64,000 nucleotides of DNA from Acidimicrobiales bacterium (GTDB taxonomy: Bacteria; Actinomycetota; Acidimicrobiia; Acidimicrobiales; SZUA-35). Below are positions 1 to 8,114 of the stretch, piece after piece (the stretch's first letter is position 1; each line of letters starts with the position of its first letter). The stretch spans positions 1 through 64,000 of the forward strand of contig JAHDCC010000015.1 in NCBI GenBank assembly GCA_020630065.1, given 5' to 3'. A program made the position numbers and the translations under genes. A model generated the notes under the pieces. That model saw nothing but the letters and a program-made list of their open reading frames with translations. It was not told the DNA's origin and did no database searches.

Positions 1-54
1 TAGAGCACCTCCATGACGTGGAGGGGGTCACAGGTTCGAGTCCTGTATCGCCCA
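1..54 (+). tRNA. tRNA-Val (GAC), 3' part
   Basis: The window starts inside a tRNA. What remains is the end of the D arm, an anticodon stem CCTCC/GGAGG with a 7-base loop ATGACGT that places GAC at the anticodon, a T arm ACAGG-TTCGAGT-CCTGT, and the 3' acceptor strand ATCGCCC with discriminator A at 54. CCA is not encoded. The first 20 or so bases lie before the window. GAC reads Val codons GUC/GUU. The gene borders an accessory region, but no integrase or repeated tRNA end is visible. Confidence 0.9.
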
Positions 55-145
55 CAACAACCCTCGGTAGCATGGCCAGGTGTTCTATCCAGTTGGCTGA
101 CGCAGTGTTTGTGCCTCGTGGTCGGTCAGGCGCCTAAATAGCGAA

Positions 146-2083
146 ATGGTGTTGTCAGTGCGATTCGATATTTCCATGGCTGATCTTAAGGAAGCGCTAG
201 CTCGCAGGGTGTCGTCGGACGTTCCGGCGTCGAGTGAAGTATTGGAGCAATTGGGCGAGCAGCTTGGCTACGAGCGTTCGGTCGTTAATTCGATAGTTGA
301 GCTGTGGTTTGCGAACGAGTGGATTAGCGTTTCTTACGGCAACGATTTCCAAGGCATAACTGTATTCCCAGGAGAAGTTCTGATAGCCACGGCCGTTGGC
401 CTTCCATCTATTTTGGAATTTTCTCCTAAACGAGTTCGTGACGAAGTCATCGAACTTCTCAGTGACCTGATGCTCCAAGTAGACCAAGCTGCCAGCGATG
501 GTAAGGTCGATGAAAGCGCAAGCTTGCATGAAGCGTTAGAACTGACGCTCAAGATAAAGTCTGGACCAGAAGAGAGGGAAGCTTTAGTTCATTGGCTAAA
601 CGATAAAGGCATCGCCAGAATCGATGTTGATCCTGACGGCTCCGGAGGGTTCGCTGCCTTCAGGATCAGATCAATCACCGATGATGGGCGTCGAATACTA
701 CGAGAAATTTCTGGCAGGACCAAGAAGTTCGAAGATTTTGCTAACGAGTATTTGGCCGTTCATTTCGCTGGAGGTAAGGAGCTTCCAGAGGGTTTGCAGC
801 GATACCGAATCAAGGTTGAGGATGCTGGCACTCGTGAAGTCGACCTGCCAGGTCTCGCATCTATGGTCGAACACAGAAATTCAATCCTGTTAGGACCTCC
901 GGGGTCTGGCAAGACTACGACCCTTTGGATGTGCGCTCAATATTGGTCCACTTTGATTTCGAATGGAATCTCAGCCCCAGTTCCGTTACTTGTCCGGGCT
1001 TCGGATCTGATCAACGCTGCATCTCAGGAACGTCGACCCAATCTAGATAGCCCGAGTTCTTTGCGCCTTCTTCTGGACAGGGTTTATCAGTACCCAGAGG
1101 GCTTCTGGCCATTTGTTGAAGAGCTCGGTCTTTCTGTGACTATTTTGGTGGATGGTCTGGATGAAGTTAGGAGTGAGTTCGATCGCAGTGCTCTTGGTCG
1201 AATCCTGCATTTGATCAGTAGTGAGTTCTCAACATTGGTTATTAGTAGAACCGAGGCATACGATAATTTACTAGATTCCATCAATCCGCTAGTCCTAGAA
1301 ATCCTAGGTCGGGCTCTCGGGGAACAGCAGAATACAGGTTTGTCGGGACCTGTCAGCTCCGTTCGGGAACTTGTTGATATAGAGCGCGATCGGGGGCCAT
1401 CTGATGAAGAAATCCGAGACGTCCAGCGTTCCGTTGAAGAACTAGTTCGACAAGCTAACAATTGCCTTGAAGATCGAGCATGGGAAAATTGTCCCGATAT
1501 CGAGATTGATGTAGAGCGGTCGCTTCGGTCAATTAGCGAAGAGCTTTACCCGTCCGTCGACCGAACGCCGAACACAGCCACCGTTCAGACTTATGCGTCG
1601 CGACTTAGCCAGTACCTCCTAGACCTTGAACAAGTCGGCGACAATGAAGAGATCAATGTAGATTTCGTAGATGAGCTAACACAATTCAGTTCGATTCTTG
1701 CTCAGGCTGAAGACCCAACCGATATTGATGCCTCACTGGATGCCGTGGATTGGATGGCTGACCATCTGGATTTGCCGGAGAAACCCCCGGAATCCTTCGG
1801 AGATACGGACGGCAGCTGGGAAGTCGTTAGGCAAGAAGCCCTTGCAGCGCCGCATCAAGTCGTGGCTAGCTCAACTGGTTGGATAGATGCTGCGAACAAA
1901 TATTCCACTTTGCTGGTCAACGGTGGAGCCCTTGGTAGCTGGATTGGGGCGACTATAGCATTTGGTCTTAGACCAAGTACAGCCTTTGTTGTTGGTGGCC
2001 CGATTGTCGGCATGATAGCTGTAGTTATTGCGGCGATTCTCGCCTTAATTAGAGCAAATACAAAACGGAAAGGTCCCGGCTAA
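146..2083 (+). CDS. STAND/NACHT-like NTPase with C-terminal membrane hairpin
   Basis: A 645-residue protein of unknown function. Residues 27-65 could form a winged helix. A NACHT-like P-loop domain follows, with Walker A GPPGSGKTT (250-258), Walker B ILVDGLDEV (333-341) and a sensor-like LVISRTEAYD (364-373). Residues 400-580 are acidic and helical. Two hydrophobic segments, about 586-606 and 612-636, end in a basic tail. STAND proteins usually sense a ligand, bind ATP and oligomerise, and many are antiphage or apoptosis-like effectors. A membrane effector at the C terminus is my inference. No LRR, TPR or WD repeats are seen. The start is uncertain: ATG at 146 or ATG at 176, neither with a clear ribosome site. 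It lies 92 bases after tRNA-Val and is monocistronic as far as seen. Confidence 0.7.
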   Translation: MVLSVRFDISMADLKEALARRVSSDVPASSEVLEQLGEQLGYERSVVNSIVELWFANEWISVSYGNDFQGITVFPGEVLIATAVGLPSILEFSPKRVRDEVIELLSDLMLQVDQAASDGKVDESASLHEALELTLKIKSGPEEREALVHWLNDKGIARIDVDPDGSGGFAAFRIRSITDDGRRILREISGRTKKFEDFANEYLAVHFAGGKELPEGLQRYRIKVEDAGTREVDLPGLASMVEHRNSILLGPPGSGKTTTLWMCAQYWSTLISNGISAPVPLLVRASDLINAASQERRPNLDSPSSLRLLLDRVYQYPEGFWPFVEELGLSVTILVDGLDEVRSEFDRSALGRILHLISSEFSTLVISRTEAYDNLLDSINPLVLEILGRALGEQQNTGLSGPVSSVRELVDIERDRGPSDEEIRDVQRSVEELVRQANNCLEDRAWENCPDIEIDVERSLRSISEELYPSVDRTPNTATVQTYASRLSQYLLDLEQVGDNEEINVDFVDELTQFSSILAQAEDPTDIDASLDAVDWMADHLDLPEKPPESFGDTDGSWEVVRQEALAAPHQVVASSTGWIDAANKYSTLLVNGGALGSWIGATIAFGLRPSTAFVVGGPIVGMIAVVIAAILALIRANTKRKGPG

Positions 2084-2453
2084 GCAGACAGCGGCCTTTA
2101 TCCCATTCCTACCGGGGGAATGGTGGAAACCAACTTGAGCTTGTGGCGGTAGGTTTGCTAGATCATTCGGACGCTCTTGCTAGCCCATTCTGCGACCTGG
2201 GTTGAGTTCTGGTCAGCCTCGTTTTGTTGTGAGGAGCCGGTATGAGTCGGGGACCGTTTTGAGATTTAGCGGAGCTGATTCGGGTGACGTATTTGAAACG
2301 AACGACGTGATCATTTAGCAACTTAGCAATATCTATCTTTTTTCTCAATACTGTCCAGATCAGAAATCGCTATTTCGAGAGAGGCATAAATTACTGGCCT
2401 TTTTGCCGTTTACAAATTCCTAACATGGACTGATTGAGCTGTGGCCTAACAGT
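2084..2453. other. Intergenic region
   Basis: No convincing gene is visible in this stretch. It holds one short inverted repeat just after the STAND gene and an A/T-rich part from about 2310 to 2430. I see no tRNA, no copy of the tRNA-Val 3' end and no transposase remnant. Confidence 0.5.
2103..2123 (+). terminator. Weak hairpin after STAND gene
   Basis: CCATTCC (2103-2109) and GGAATGG (2117-2123) form a 7-bp stem with a 7-base loop, 20 bases after the STAND stop codon. There is no T run after it, so intrinsic termination is only a possibility. Confidence 0.25.
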
Positions 2454-3137
2454 TCAGGAGAAAACCGATCGTGCGGACTTTACGTGAGTGTCGTCGAGTG
2501 CTGAGAGAATGCGAGTCTCGGGGTTGGTGAACGCTAAAACCAGCTCGTCGCTGCTCATGCTGGCCAAACCGGAGAAGTGGTTCGACTCAATGTTGGTTGC
2601 GTCAGCATCGGCCAGTTGTGAGATCACGCTTTCGCGGCCTTCTGATGAATAGGCGAAGACCGGTTTCTTCGATTGGGCGTAGCTAATCGAGAACTGGGGT
2701 GAGCGGATAGTGAACAGGCGGCCGTCGGCGATCACGTCCGGCATTGCCTCGGCGAAGATCCCTAGCAGGAGTGCCTTTGCGTGGACTCCGTCGGCGTTGG
2801 CGTCGGTAAGAAGGATCACCCGATCGAACGTCACGTAGTCGGCTTCTGAGCCATTCGAGGTTCGCATCACACGGCGGAACAAGCCGTTCACCCGATCGTT
2901 GGCTCGCATAGCTTTTTCGGAGGCCCGGAAGACGTTCATGGGTTTGCCCTGGATCGCATGAACATGCTGTGTGTCGTGATCGCAGACCGCACGGATTGCG
3001 TCGGAGGCGGAGTCTCCCTCGACTACGAATAGTTCTTGATAGCCGGGTTCTTTCGACGTGTCGCTGCGAGGCACTCTAGGTGCTTTCTTTGCCAGGGCGG
3101 CTACCCGCTCAGTTAGTTCCGTCACCGAATCAGGCAT
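2454..3137 (-). CDS. Stand-alone GyrB/ParE-like TOPRIM half protein
   Basis: About 227 residues from ATG at 3137. The open frame extends to 3392, but that extension is not GyrB-like. It matches only the C-terminal half of DNA gyrase B or topoisomerase IV B: LFVVEGDSAS (the GyrB VEGDSAGG site), IQGKPMNVFRA (GKILNV), ILLTDANADGVHAKALLL (the TDADVDG motif followed by the LLL helix), then a tail with SGLASMSSDELVLAFTNPETR resembling the GyrB C terminus. The GHKL ATPase and transducer domains are absent and no room exists upstream for them. The middle acid of the DxDxD metal motif is Asn (D-A-N-A-D). It may be a decayed gyrB copy, or a small protein that interacts with gyrase; the open frame and retained motifs argue against fresh decay. 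Start uncertain. Confidence 0.6.
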   Translation of the reverse strand: MPDSVTELTERVAALAKKAPRVPRSDTSKEPGYQELFVVEGDSASDAIRAVCDHDTQHVHAIQGKPMNVFRASEKAMRANDRVNGLFRRVMRTSNGSEADYVTFDRVILLTDANADGVHAKALLLGIFAEAMPDVIADGRLFTIRSPQFSISYAQSKKPVFAYSSEGRESVISQLADADATNIESNHFSGLASMSSDELVLAFTNPETRILSALDDTHVKSARSVFS

Positions 3138-3416
3138 GTGCCGATCGGATGCGTTGACGTTCCCGACTTTCGAATTGTTGCAGGTTTCGTGGTCTTCTTC
3201 TTTGGCCAAAGTGGTTGGTCTTTTCGGTACGCGGGTTTCTTCAACGGCGACTGCCAGATCCACGTTATCGGTTCGGAACTGACTGGGGCAGCGAGACAAA
3301 CACGACGAGCTTGGGTGATTATCGGGCGTCAGAGGTAGTTGTGTTGTTAGACTCCGCTTTGTTGAAGAACATCGCGTGGTTCGTATCAACAAAACTCAAC
3401 CAAGAAAGAATGGCTT

Positions 3417-3896
3417 ATGAGCAGCGACCTTAAAATCGAACGTACCTTCGAGGCGTCAATTGACCTTGTTTGGTCAATGTGGACTGAAGCTGAACATTTC
3501 GCCAACTGGTATGGGCCGATAGGGGCGACCATCCCGAAAGCTAAGATGGATGTACAGGTCGGAGGGGGTCGCTTTATCGCTATGGAGATGCAAGCCCCGA
3601 ACGGGTTAATGAAGATGCATTTTGTTGGTGAATACACCGAGGTCACGCCAAAAACTCGACTCGTCTACAGCGAAGCTATGGCCGACGCCGACGGTAACCC
3701 TATGACGGCTGAACAGATGGGAATGCCTCCGGGTGCCCCGATGGACACATCAGTCGTGGTCGAGCTTGAAGATATCAACGGTTCAACCCAGATGGTCATG
3801 ACTCATGTCGGTGTGCCCGCGGATTCTCCCGGAGGTCAGGGTTGGCAGATGGCGATCGACAAATTGGCTGACCGAATCGTGTCCCACTCGGGATGA
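3417..3896 (+). CDS. SRPBCC/AHSA1-type lipid-binding-fold protein
   Basis: A 159-residue single-domain protein of the START/SRPBCC (AHSA1, Hsp90 ATPase activator homologue-like) type. It opens with the usual strand and helix IERTFEASIDLVWSMWTEAEHFANWYGP, shows GGGRFIAMEM in the middle and ends with a long helix from GQGWQMAIDKLADRI. Such small cytosolic proteins bind hydrophobic ligands; no substrate can be named. The ATG at 3417 is preceded by a purine-rich AAGAAAGAA. It is transcribed alone and divergently from the TOPRIM gene. Confidence 0.8.
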   Translation: MSSDLKIERTFEASIDLVWSMWTEAEHFANWYGPIGATIPKAKMDVQVGGGRFIAMEMQAPNGLMKMHFVGEYTEVTPKTRLVYSEAMADADGNPMTAEQMGMPPGAPMDTSVVVELEDINGSTQMVMTHVGVPADSPGGQGWQMAIDKLADRIVSHSG

Positions 3897-4062
3897 TCTA
3901 TTCTGGGAAGTAGGGCATCGATCAGGTCAGCTCGGCTCGGTATGAGCTGATCAAAGTCTGTGGGAAAAGGATCGTTTCGCTCGTGCTAACGTATCAAGCA
4001 TAGGTTTCGTAGCTTGGGCGCACCGATGGTTGAAGAACCTTCCTCAAGCCTAATATGGCGGA

Positions 4063-4578
4063 ATGAAATCTGAATCGGACTGGTATCACCTGAGAATAGG
4101 GCAAATGCTTGGCTTCAATGATCATGAGGTCGGTGATCCAGTTAGGGTCGCCGCTGCCCAGGAGTCTGTGTGGCTGAAGGCCTTATATGAGTCGAATCGA
4201 GAGTTGATTCATGGGGATATCGACCGTAGTTGGCGAGTGCTTCAAATATTCGTCCCTGTTGCTTTGGCACCTTTCGCTGGTGTTGCGACAGTCGACAGAA
4301 TAACGGTGCCACGGGTAGTTCTTTTAGCTGCTATCTCGTGCCTGGCTCTTTCATCTGCCAACCTCTTTGTCGATCGAATTAAGCGCCATGAAAAAAGATC
4401 ATGGTTCCTGATCCGGGCGATCGAGGCTGAGATTGGACTTTCCGATTTGGGGACTGGGTGGCGGCTCGGTCCTCCTATTAGAGGTGGGCTTCGTTTTCGA
4501 GTAATTCGCTGGAGCCTGCAACTGTCAGTGCTTATGGTCTGGTTGATTCTGGTAATCGCCGTGGGCCTGTCTGGATAG
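4063..4578 (+). CDS. Small membrane protein, unknown function
   Basis: A 171-residue protein with a soluble N terminus of about 55 residues, then hydrophobic segments at about 58-78, 84-104 and 151-170. The loop between the second and third is charged (VDRIKRHEKRSWFLIRAIEAEIG part). I do not recognise a family. The layout of a paired hairpin next to a cytosolic helix resembles small SLATT-like membrane proteins found near nucleotide-signalling or defence genes, but the similarity is only of form. It stands alone, with 166 bases of spacer upstream. Confidence 0.6.
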   Translation: MKSESDWYHLRIGQMLGFNDHEVGDPVRVAAAQESVWLKALYESNRELIHGDIDRSWRVLQIFVPVALAPFAGVATVDRITVPRVVLLAAISCLALSSANLFVDRIKRHEKRSWFLIRAIEAEIGLSDLGTGWRLGPPIRGGLRFRVIRWSLQLSVLMVWLILVIAVGLSG

Positions 4579-4590
4579 TCCAGTCAACAG

Positions 4591-4625
4591 GTTACAAAAA
4601 GAGTGCGTTAATAGCTTTTTGTCAC
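4591..4625. terminator. Imperfect inverted repeat after membrane-protein gene
   Basis: GTTACAAAAAG (4591-4601) and CTTTTTGTCAC (4615-4625) are complementary at 10 of 11 positions with a 13-base loop, 12 bases after the stop codon. The A-rich and T-rich arms could let it end transcription in either direction. The stem is A/T-rich, so it is weak. Confidence 0.3.
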
Positions 4626-4797
4626 CGTTGGGCAAAAGGGGAGTAGATTAACTACTTCGTGAGTAGTAATTGTTTGACGGGTGCGGGTCTCAGTGGTCGA
4701 GATGTATCCGAGTTTTACGGCGTAAGTTTGTAGCAGCTCTTAAACGGCTGACTGTTTTTGGTTCTTGGCGTATTGATTTGGTGCTTTTGGAGGCTTG

Positions 4798-5511
4798 ATG
4801 TTTTCTGATCCTGGCCAGACCAGCATGGATCTCGAGTTCTCTCTTTTTGGGTTTCCGGTTCGAATCCATCCAACGTTTTGGGTGATCGCAATAGTTTTTG
4901 GCCTGTCGGCGGGAACCCCGTTGTTTATCACGGTGTGGGTCGCTGTGGTTCTTGTTTCTCTTCTTGTGCACGAACTCGGCCATGCTTTCACTATCCGGAA
5001 GTTTGGTGAACCGTCTGAGATCGTGTTGTATTGGGGTGGCGGGCTCACCATCTCTTATGCGGATCGTCGTACGTCGGCCCAAAATATTTTGGTGTCGTTA
5101 GCTGGGCCTGGTGCCGGGTTTGCTCTCGCCGCGATTTTGTTCGGCTCCGTTTGGTCGGCTGGGGGTGTTGTTTCGTTCGACCTTCTATTCGGGGTTATCC
5201 CTTCGGCTGAGGCGGTTCTGCCTGACGCCGGAGCGGTTGTAAATTTTGCGTTGAACGCGTTGTTGTGGGTGAATATTTTCTGGGGTTTGCTGAATTTGAT
5301 TCCCGTGTGGCCTCTTGACGGTGGGCAGGCGTTCATGCAGTTGTTCCTTATAGCCGACCCGGAGAATGGGTCCCGCGACGCGTTTTTGTTGTCTATTGTC
5401 TCAGGTGTTCTAGCTGCCAGCGCTGGACTGGTCTTCTTAGAGTCAACCTACATCTCGTTCATGTTTGGGTACCTGGCGTTTCAAAGCTTTCAATATTTCC
5501 GTGTCACCTGA
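4798..5511 (+). CDS. Site-2 protease family membrane metalloprotease (M50)
   Basis: A 237-residue intramembrane zinc protease. The zinc site HELGH is at about 58-62 in a hydrophobic segment, and the second motif LNLIPVWPLDGGQ at about 165-177 supplies the zinc-binding Asp. About five or six membrane segments are visible, with no PDZ or CBS domain, so it belongs to the minimal rhomboid-sized group. These enzymes cut membrane-anchored factors such as anti-sigma factors; the substrate here is unknown. GGAGG at 4789-4793 lies just before ATG 4798; TTG at 4795 and ATG at 4825 are alternatives. Confidence 0.85.
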   Translation: MFSDPGQTSMDLEFSLFGFPVRIHPTFWVIAIVFGLSAGTPLFITVWVAVVLVSLLVHELGHAFTIRKFGEPSEIVLYWGGGLTISYADRRTSAQNILVSLAGPGAGFALAAILFGSVWSAGGVVSFDLLFGVIPSAEAVLPDAGAVVNFALNALLWVNIFWGLLNLIPVWPLDGGQAFMQLFLIADPENGSRDAFLLSIVSGVLAASAGLVFLESTYISFMFGYLAFQSFQYFRVT

Positions 5512-5537
5512 TCACTACAGACAGAAGATGCGCGTAG

Positions 5538-5876
5538 AACGTAGCATTTGAAAAACACGTTGTTGTCTCCTCAGCTTCAACACGACCGTGTTCGATTACG
5601 TTTCTGGATCGGCTCGAAGTCGACTACGAAGACGAGTACGATCTCGAAAACAAATTGCGAGCGTCCGCCAACAACTGGGCGCAGGCATGGGTTGACGCTA
5701 TGAACGACACCAACCGAAAGCGGCATGATCGTGCGGTTGACGAAGCCGACTCGGCGCTGGAATGGCTGCCCGGTTTCTCTGATGCTCCGGTCACTGAACT
5801 GACAATAATTACGACGGTTCCGCACGGCACCGATTTCGCCGAGACAGGCAGCCTGTACAGCAACACGGCGTCGTAG
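5538..5876 (+). pseudogene. Possible remnant of a small helical protein upstream of toxin gene
   Basis: An open frame runs from just after a stop at 5535-5537 to TAG at 5876 but has no ATG; TTG at 5655 is the first plausible start. The product from about 5600 reads like a helical, acidic protein (LRASANNWAQAWVDAMND) ending in TGSLYSNTAS. The next frame starts two bases later. Because the following gene is frameshifted, this may be the damaged first gene of the same toxin operon, or a short real gene with TTG start. Low certainty. Confidence 0.3.
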
Positions 5877-5878
5877 CT

Positions 5879-6544
5879 ATGTCGTCTGAACAGCTTTCGT
5901 CAGCGGTCCCAGCCGATCTGCAAGAGTTCGTTGATGATGTTGACGGAATGCGCACCCGTTTTATCGAAGCGTTGGACACCGCGCAGACAAACTGGAACGC
6001 CACCCGGACGCCGACAACAAGTTTGGGGTAGCCGATGCCCTGGTCAGGGTGATGTGGTCACGGTTACTGCGACACGGACTGTGGTTATAACTCTGTTATA
6101 TCGGGTGTGTTTCTCGGCGAGGCCGCTGCTCTGGAGCCTTCACCAGATGAGCCTCCACCTGCTGACGGGACTATTTGTTCTTATCGTCCACTCGATTTTG
6201 GGATGTCGGTTTCGATTGAGCCGGGCTATGAAACTGGTGCTGTTGAAACCCAGGTATTACAGCGTCGAGTGAATGGTGGCGCATGGCTTGACCGAGAAAC
6301 GGTCAGCGCAGCTTCTACTGGAGCGTTGGATTCTTCGCTTGTGGGGAACGAAACATCGGTCGAGTATCGGATCGATGCGCGAAGCGCCGCTGGAGTGTCA
6401 TTGATATCGACAGATTGCGACTTGCATTCTTTTGGCGATGATTTCGTTTGGCCAAATATTGACGTTGATTTCCGTCGCTGCTTCCGATCTCGTCAACTAT
6501 CCAGAAGTGGGTTTACCTGCAAATCCTTGCCTTTTAACCTATAG
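5879..6544 (+). pseudogene. Frameshifted N-terminal part of a polymorphic toxin
   Basis: ATG at 5879 begins a helical segment (MSSEQLSSAVPADLQEFVDD) that looks like the N terminus of a type VII substrate, but it stops at 6031. Coding-like pieces then continue in other frames: VADALVRVM near 6035, GDVVTVTATRTVV near 6055, and the open stretch 6107-6544 with LEPSPDEPPPADG. The last of these must shift by one base near 6470-6474 to join the following frame (DVDF to VAASDLVNYPEV). At least three frame changes make a single intact product impossible without errors in the sequence, so I read it as a decayed 5' half. Confidence 0.55.
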
Positions 6545-7541
6545 TCCTGATGAGCCGGGTCTACTTCCTCCATCGTTTAAAGATGTTCCTGGGCAAGGTC
6601 CAATCGACTGGGCAGTGGTCGGCGAAACGACCTATGAAGTGATTCTCTTCGGCGGGTCTTTCATACCGGGTTTCGATTGCTTAGATGCGATCGTAAACGG
6701 CTTCGCTATAGCGAACTCAAGTTTTTGCCTGGCTGATATTTTCTCTGGTGGTTTGGCGAGCAGTATTCCAGACGCGTATAAGTTGGCAACTAGAACTGAT
6801 GAGGTTGTTGCCTTGGTTCGTGGCCGTAATGGGGATGAGGTTCTCCGTCTGAGAACCAGGGCAACTAAGACGATTTCGTGTGCGTTGAATAGTTTCCCGA
6901 CTGGAACGCAGGTCAGGATGGCTGACGGAACTTTGCGGCCAATCGAAATGATTGAGCCGGGAGACAGCGTCTTGACCGCAAACCCGGAGACAGGGGAATG
7001 GTCGAATCAGCGTGTCCTTGATCAGTGGTCTCATCTTGACGATGGTGATATGACTACAGCGACGTTCGACGACGGTAGTGAAATCACAGCAACCGATCAT
7101 CATCTGTTCTGGGTCGATAACCAAGGGGCATGGGTTCGGTTGGAGGACGTCCAGTCCGGTGACAGCTTGTTGACTCCAGAAGGTGTGACCACCGTCGATC
7201 ATGTAGTAACTGCTGGCGCAACTTCGACTCTGGTTTGGGAACTAGATACCCAAACAACCGATACGTTTACTGTCAACACTGGAACTGCCGATGTGGTTGT
7301 TCACAACGCTGACGAGGTAGCACGTAACTGGGTTATGGTCGACAGCAATTGGCTCAAAGATCTTGGGATAGACGCCCATCAGCTGAAAGACGATGTGGGC
7401 AGAGACGCCCAGTTTGATATCTTTAGGGACAAGAACACTGGTGCATTGGGTGTGGGGAGGAAAGGTCTCCCGCCAGGTAGCGAAGTGGAGCTGCTGAATA
7501 TGAGGGTTGTGAACGGAGTTGTCGAGTATGTCCGATGCTAA
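6432..7541 (+). CDS. Hint-domain polymorphic toxin, C-terminal part
   Basis: The 3' part of the toxin gene is open. After about 150 residues of unclear sequence there is a Hint (hedgehog/intein) autoprocessing domain: it starts at SCALNSFPTGTQVRMADG with the catalytic Cys, has a TATDHHLFW block with the usual His, and ends with TADVVVHN, the intein-type His-Asn end. Pretoxin Hint domains release the following toxin. The last 78 residues (ADEVARNWVMVDSNWL to VEYVRC) are the presumed toxin; WLKDLGIDAHQLKDD followed by FDIFRDKNTGALGV resembles the polymorphic toxin type 33 group, from memory. The ATG at 6432 is only the first in frame and probably not the original start. It overlaps the next gene. 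Confidence 0.7.
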   Translation: MAMISFGQILTLISVAASDLVNYPEVGLPANPCLLTYSPDEPGLLPPSFKDVPGQGPIDWAVVGETTYEVILFGGSFIPGFDCLDAIVNGFAIANSSFCLADIFSGGLASSIPDAYKLATRTDEVVALVRGRNGDEVLRLRTRATKTISCALNSFPTGTQVRMADGTLRPIEMIEPGDSVLTANPETGEWSNQRVLDQWSHLDDGDMTTATFDDGSEITATDHHLFWVDNQGAWVRLEDVQSGDSLLTPEGVTTVDHVVTAGATSTLVWELDTQTTDTFTVNTGTADVVVHNADEVARNWVMVDSNWLKDLGIDAHQLKDDVGRDAQFDIFRDKNTGALGVGRKGLPPGSEVELLNMRVVNGVVEYVRC

Positions 7542-7935
7542 AAGCAGGATACGCATAGTCGCCACCTCCGAGCAGTTGGATGTGGATCAGGTGACCGCTC
7601 ATGTTCGCGAAGAACGTCATTATGGTCATAGTAAGGGTGGCCCGATGTGTCCGATGGGGCCACATGATCGGAGTCATATGATCGCCCCGTTAACTGTTGC
7701 TTCGTGGAGCCGCTACTTCAATGGCGACGGTAGCGAAGTTTTGACTGACATGATTAGGGGTTTTACCGACGACTGGGACCTATTGAAACAACAGGCATCT
7801 GAAACGGATATTCGATGGAAGTTGGCTATTGTCTTTCATCTGTCGGCGAAGGGGGATTGTGTTGTCTTTGATGTCGAGACGACAAAACACTTTGCTGATC
7901 TCAACGGGACTATAGACGTATCAACCTCAACGTGA
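7528..7935 (+). CDS. Candidate immunity protein (DUF4279-like)
   Basis: A 135-residue protein whose ATG overlaps the last 14 bases of the toxin gene, with AACGGAG a few bases upstream, so the two are translationally coupled. TTG at 7519 is an alternative start. The pattern IRIVATSEQLDVDQVTAHV, a basic turn, VASWSRYF and a late LNGTIDVST strand resembles DUF4279 proteins, which sit behind toxins as predicted immunity proteins. The position alone supports an immunity role against the C-terminal toxin. The family call is from pattern memory and is moderate. Confidence 0.6.
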   Translation: MSDAKSRIRIVATSEQLDVDQVTAHVREERHYGHSKGGPMCPMGPHDRSHMIAPLTVASWSRYFNGDGSEVLTDMIRGFTDDWDLLKQQASETDIRWKLAIVFHLSAKGDCVVFDVETTKHFADLNGTIDVSTST

Positions 7936-7979
7936 CCATAGAACGCATCGATGTCAACATGATGCGTCATTTGGTCAGG

Positions 7980-7998
7980 CTTAGTTTCTGAAACTAAG
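7980..7998. terminator. Hairpin between convergent genes
   Basis: CTTAGTTT (7980-7987) and AAACTAAG (7991-7998) form a perfect 8-bp stem with a CTG loop. It lies between the immunity gene and the convergent ABC permease gene. A second stem, ACGCATC/GATGCGT at 7943-7967, precedes it. No strong T run follows either, so they may end transcription from both sides only partly. Confidence 0.4.
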
Positions 7999-8114
7999 GG
8001 TCTAACGGCATGATTCGAACTTTTCGACGACTAGCCCATAGCCGAATCTGTAGCCAGCTGCTTCGAGGCCGGGCTGTTCGGGGTTGTGCACGATCGAACA
8101 TCCGATGACGATGC

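Noticed and set aside
1-2453. Integrated element at tRNA-Val with attachment sites
   Set aside because: No integrase, and no second copy of the tRNA 3' end in the window. The accessory look alone is not enough.
3138-3392. N-terminal extension of the TOPRIM gene as a real domain
   Set aside because: The extension has no GyrB-like motifs, is low in order and rich in Ser/Arg/Pro, and an ATG at 3137 fits the start of the conserved part.
4651-4667. ACTACT-TCGTG-AGTAGT hairpin before the site-2 protease gene
   Set aside because: Six-base stem in an A/T-rich region; too common by chance to call a riboswitch or operator.
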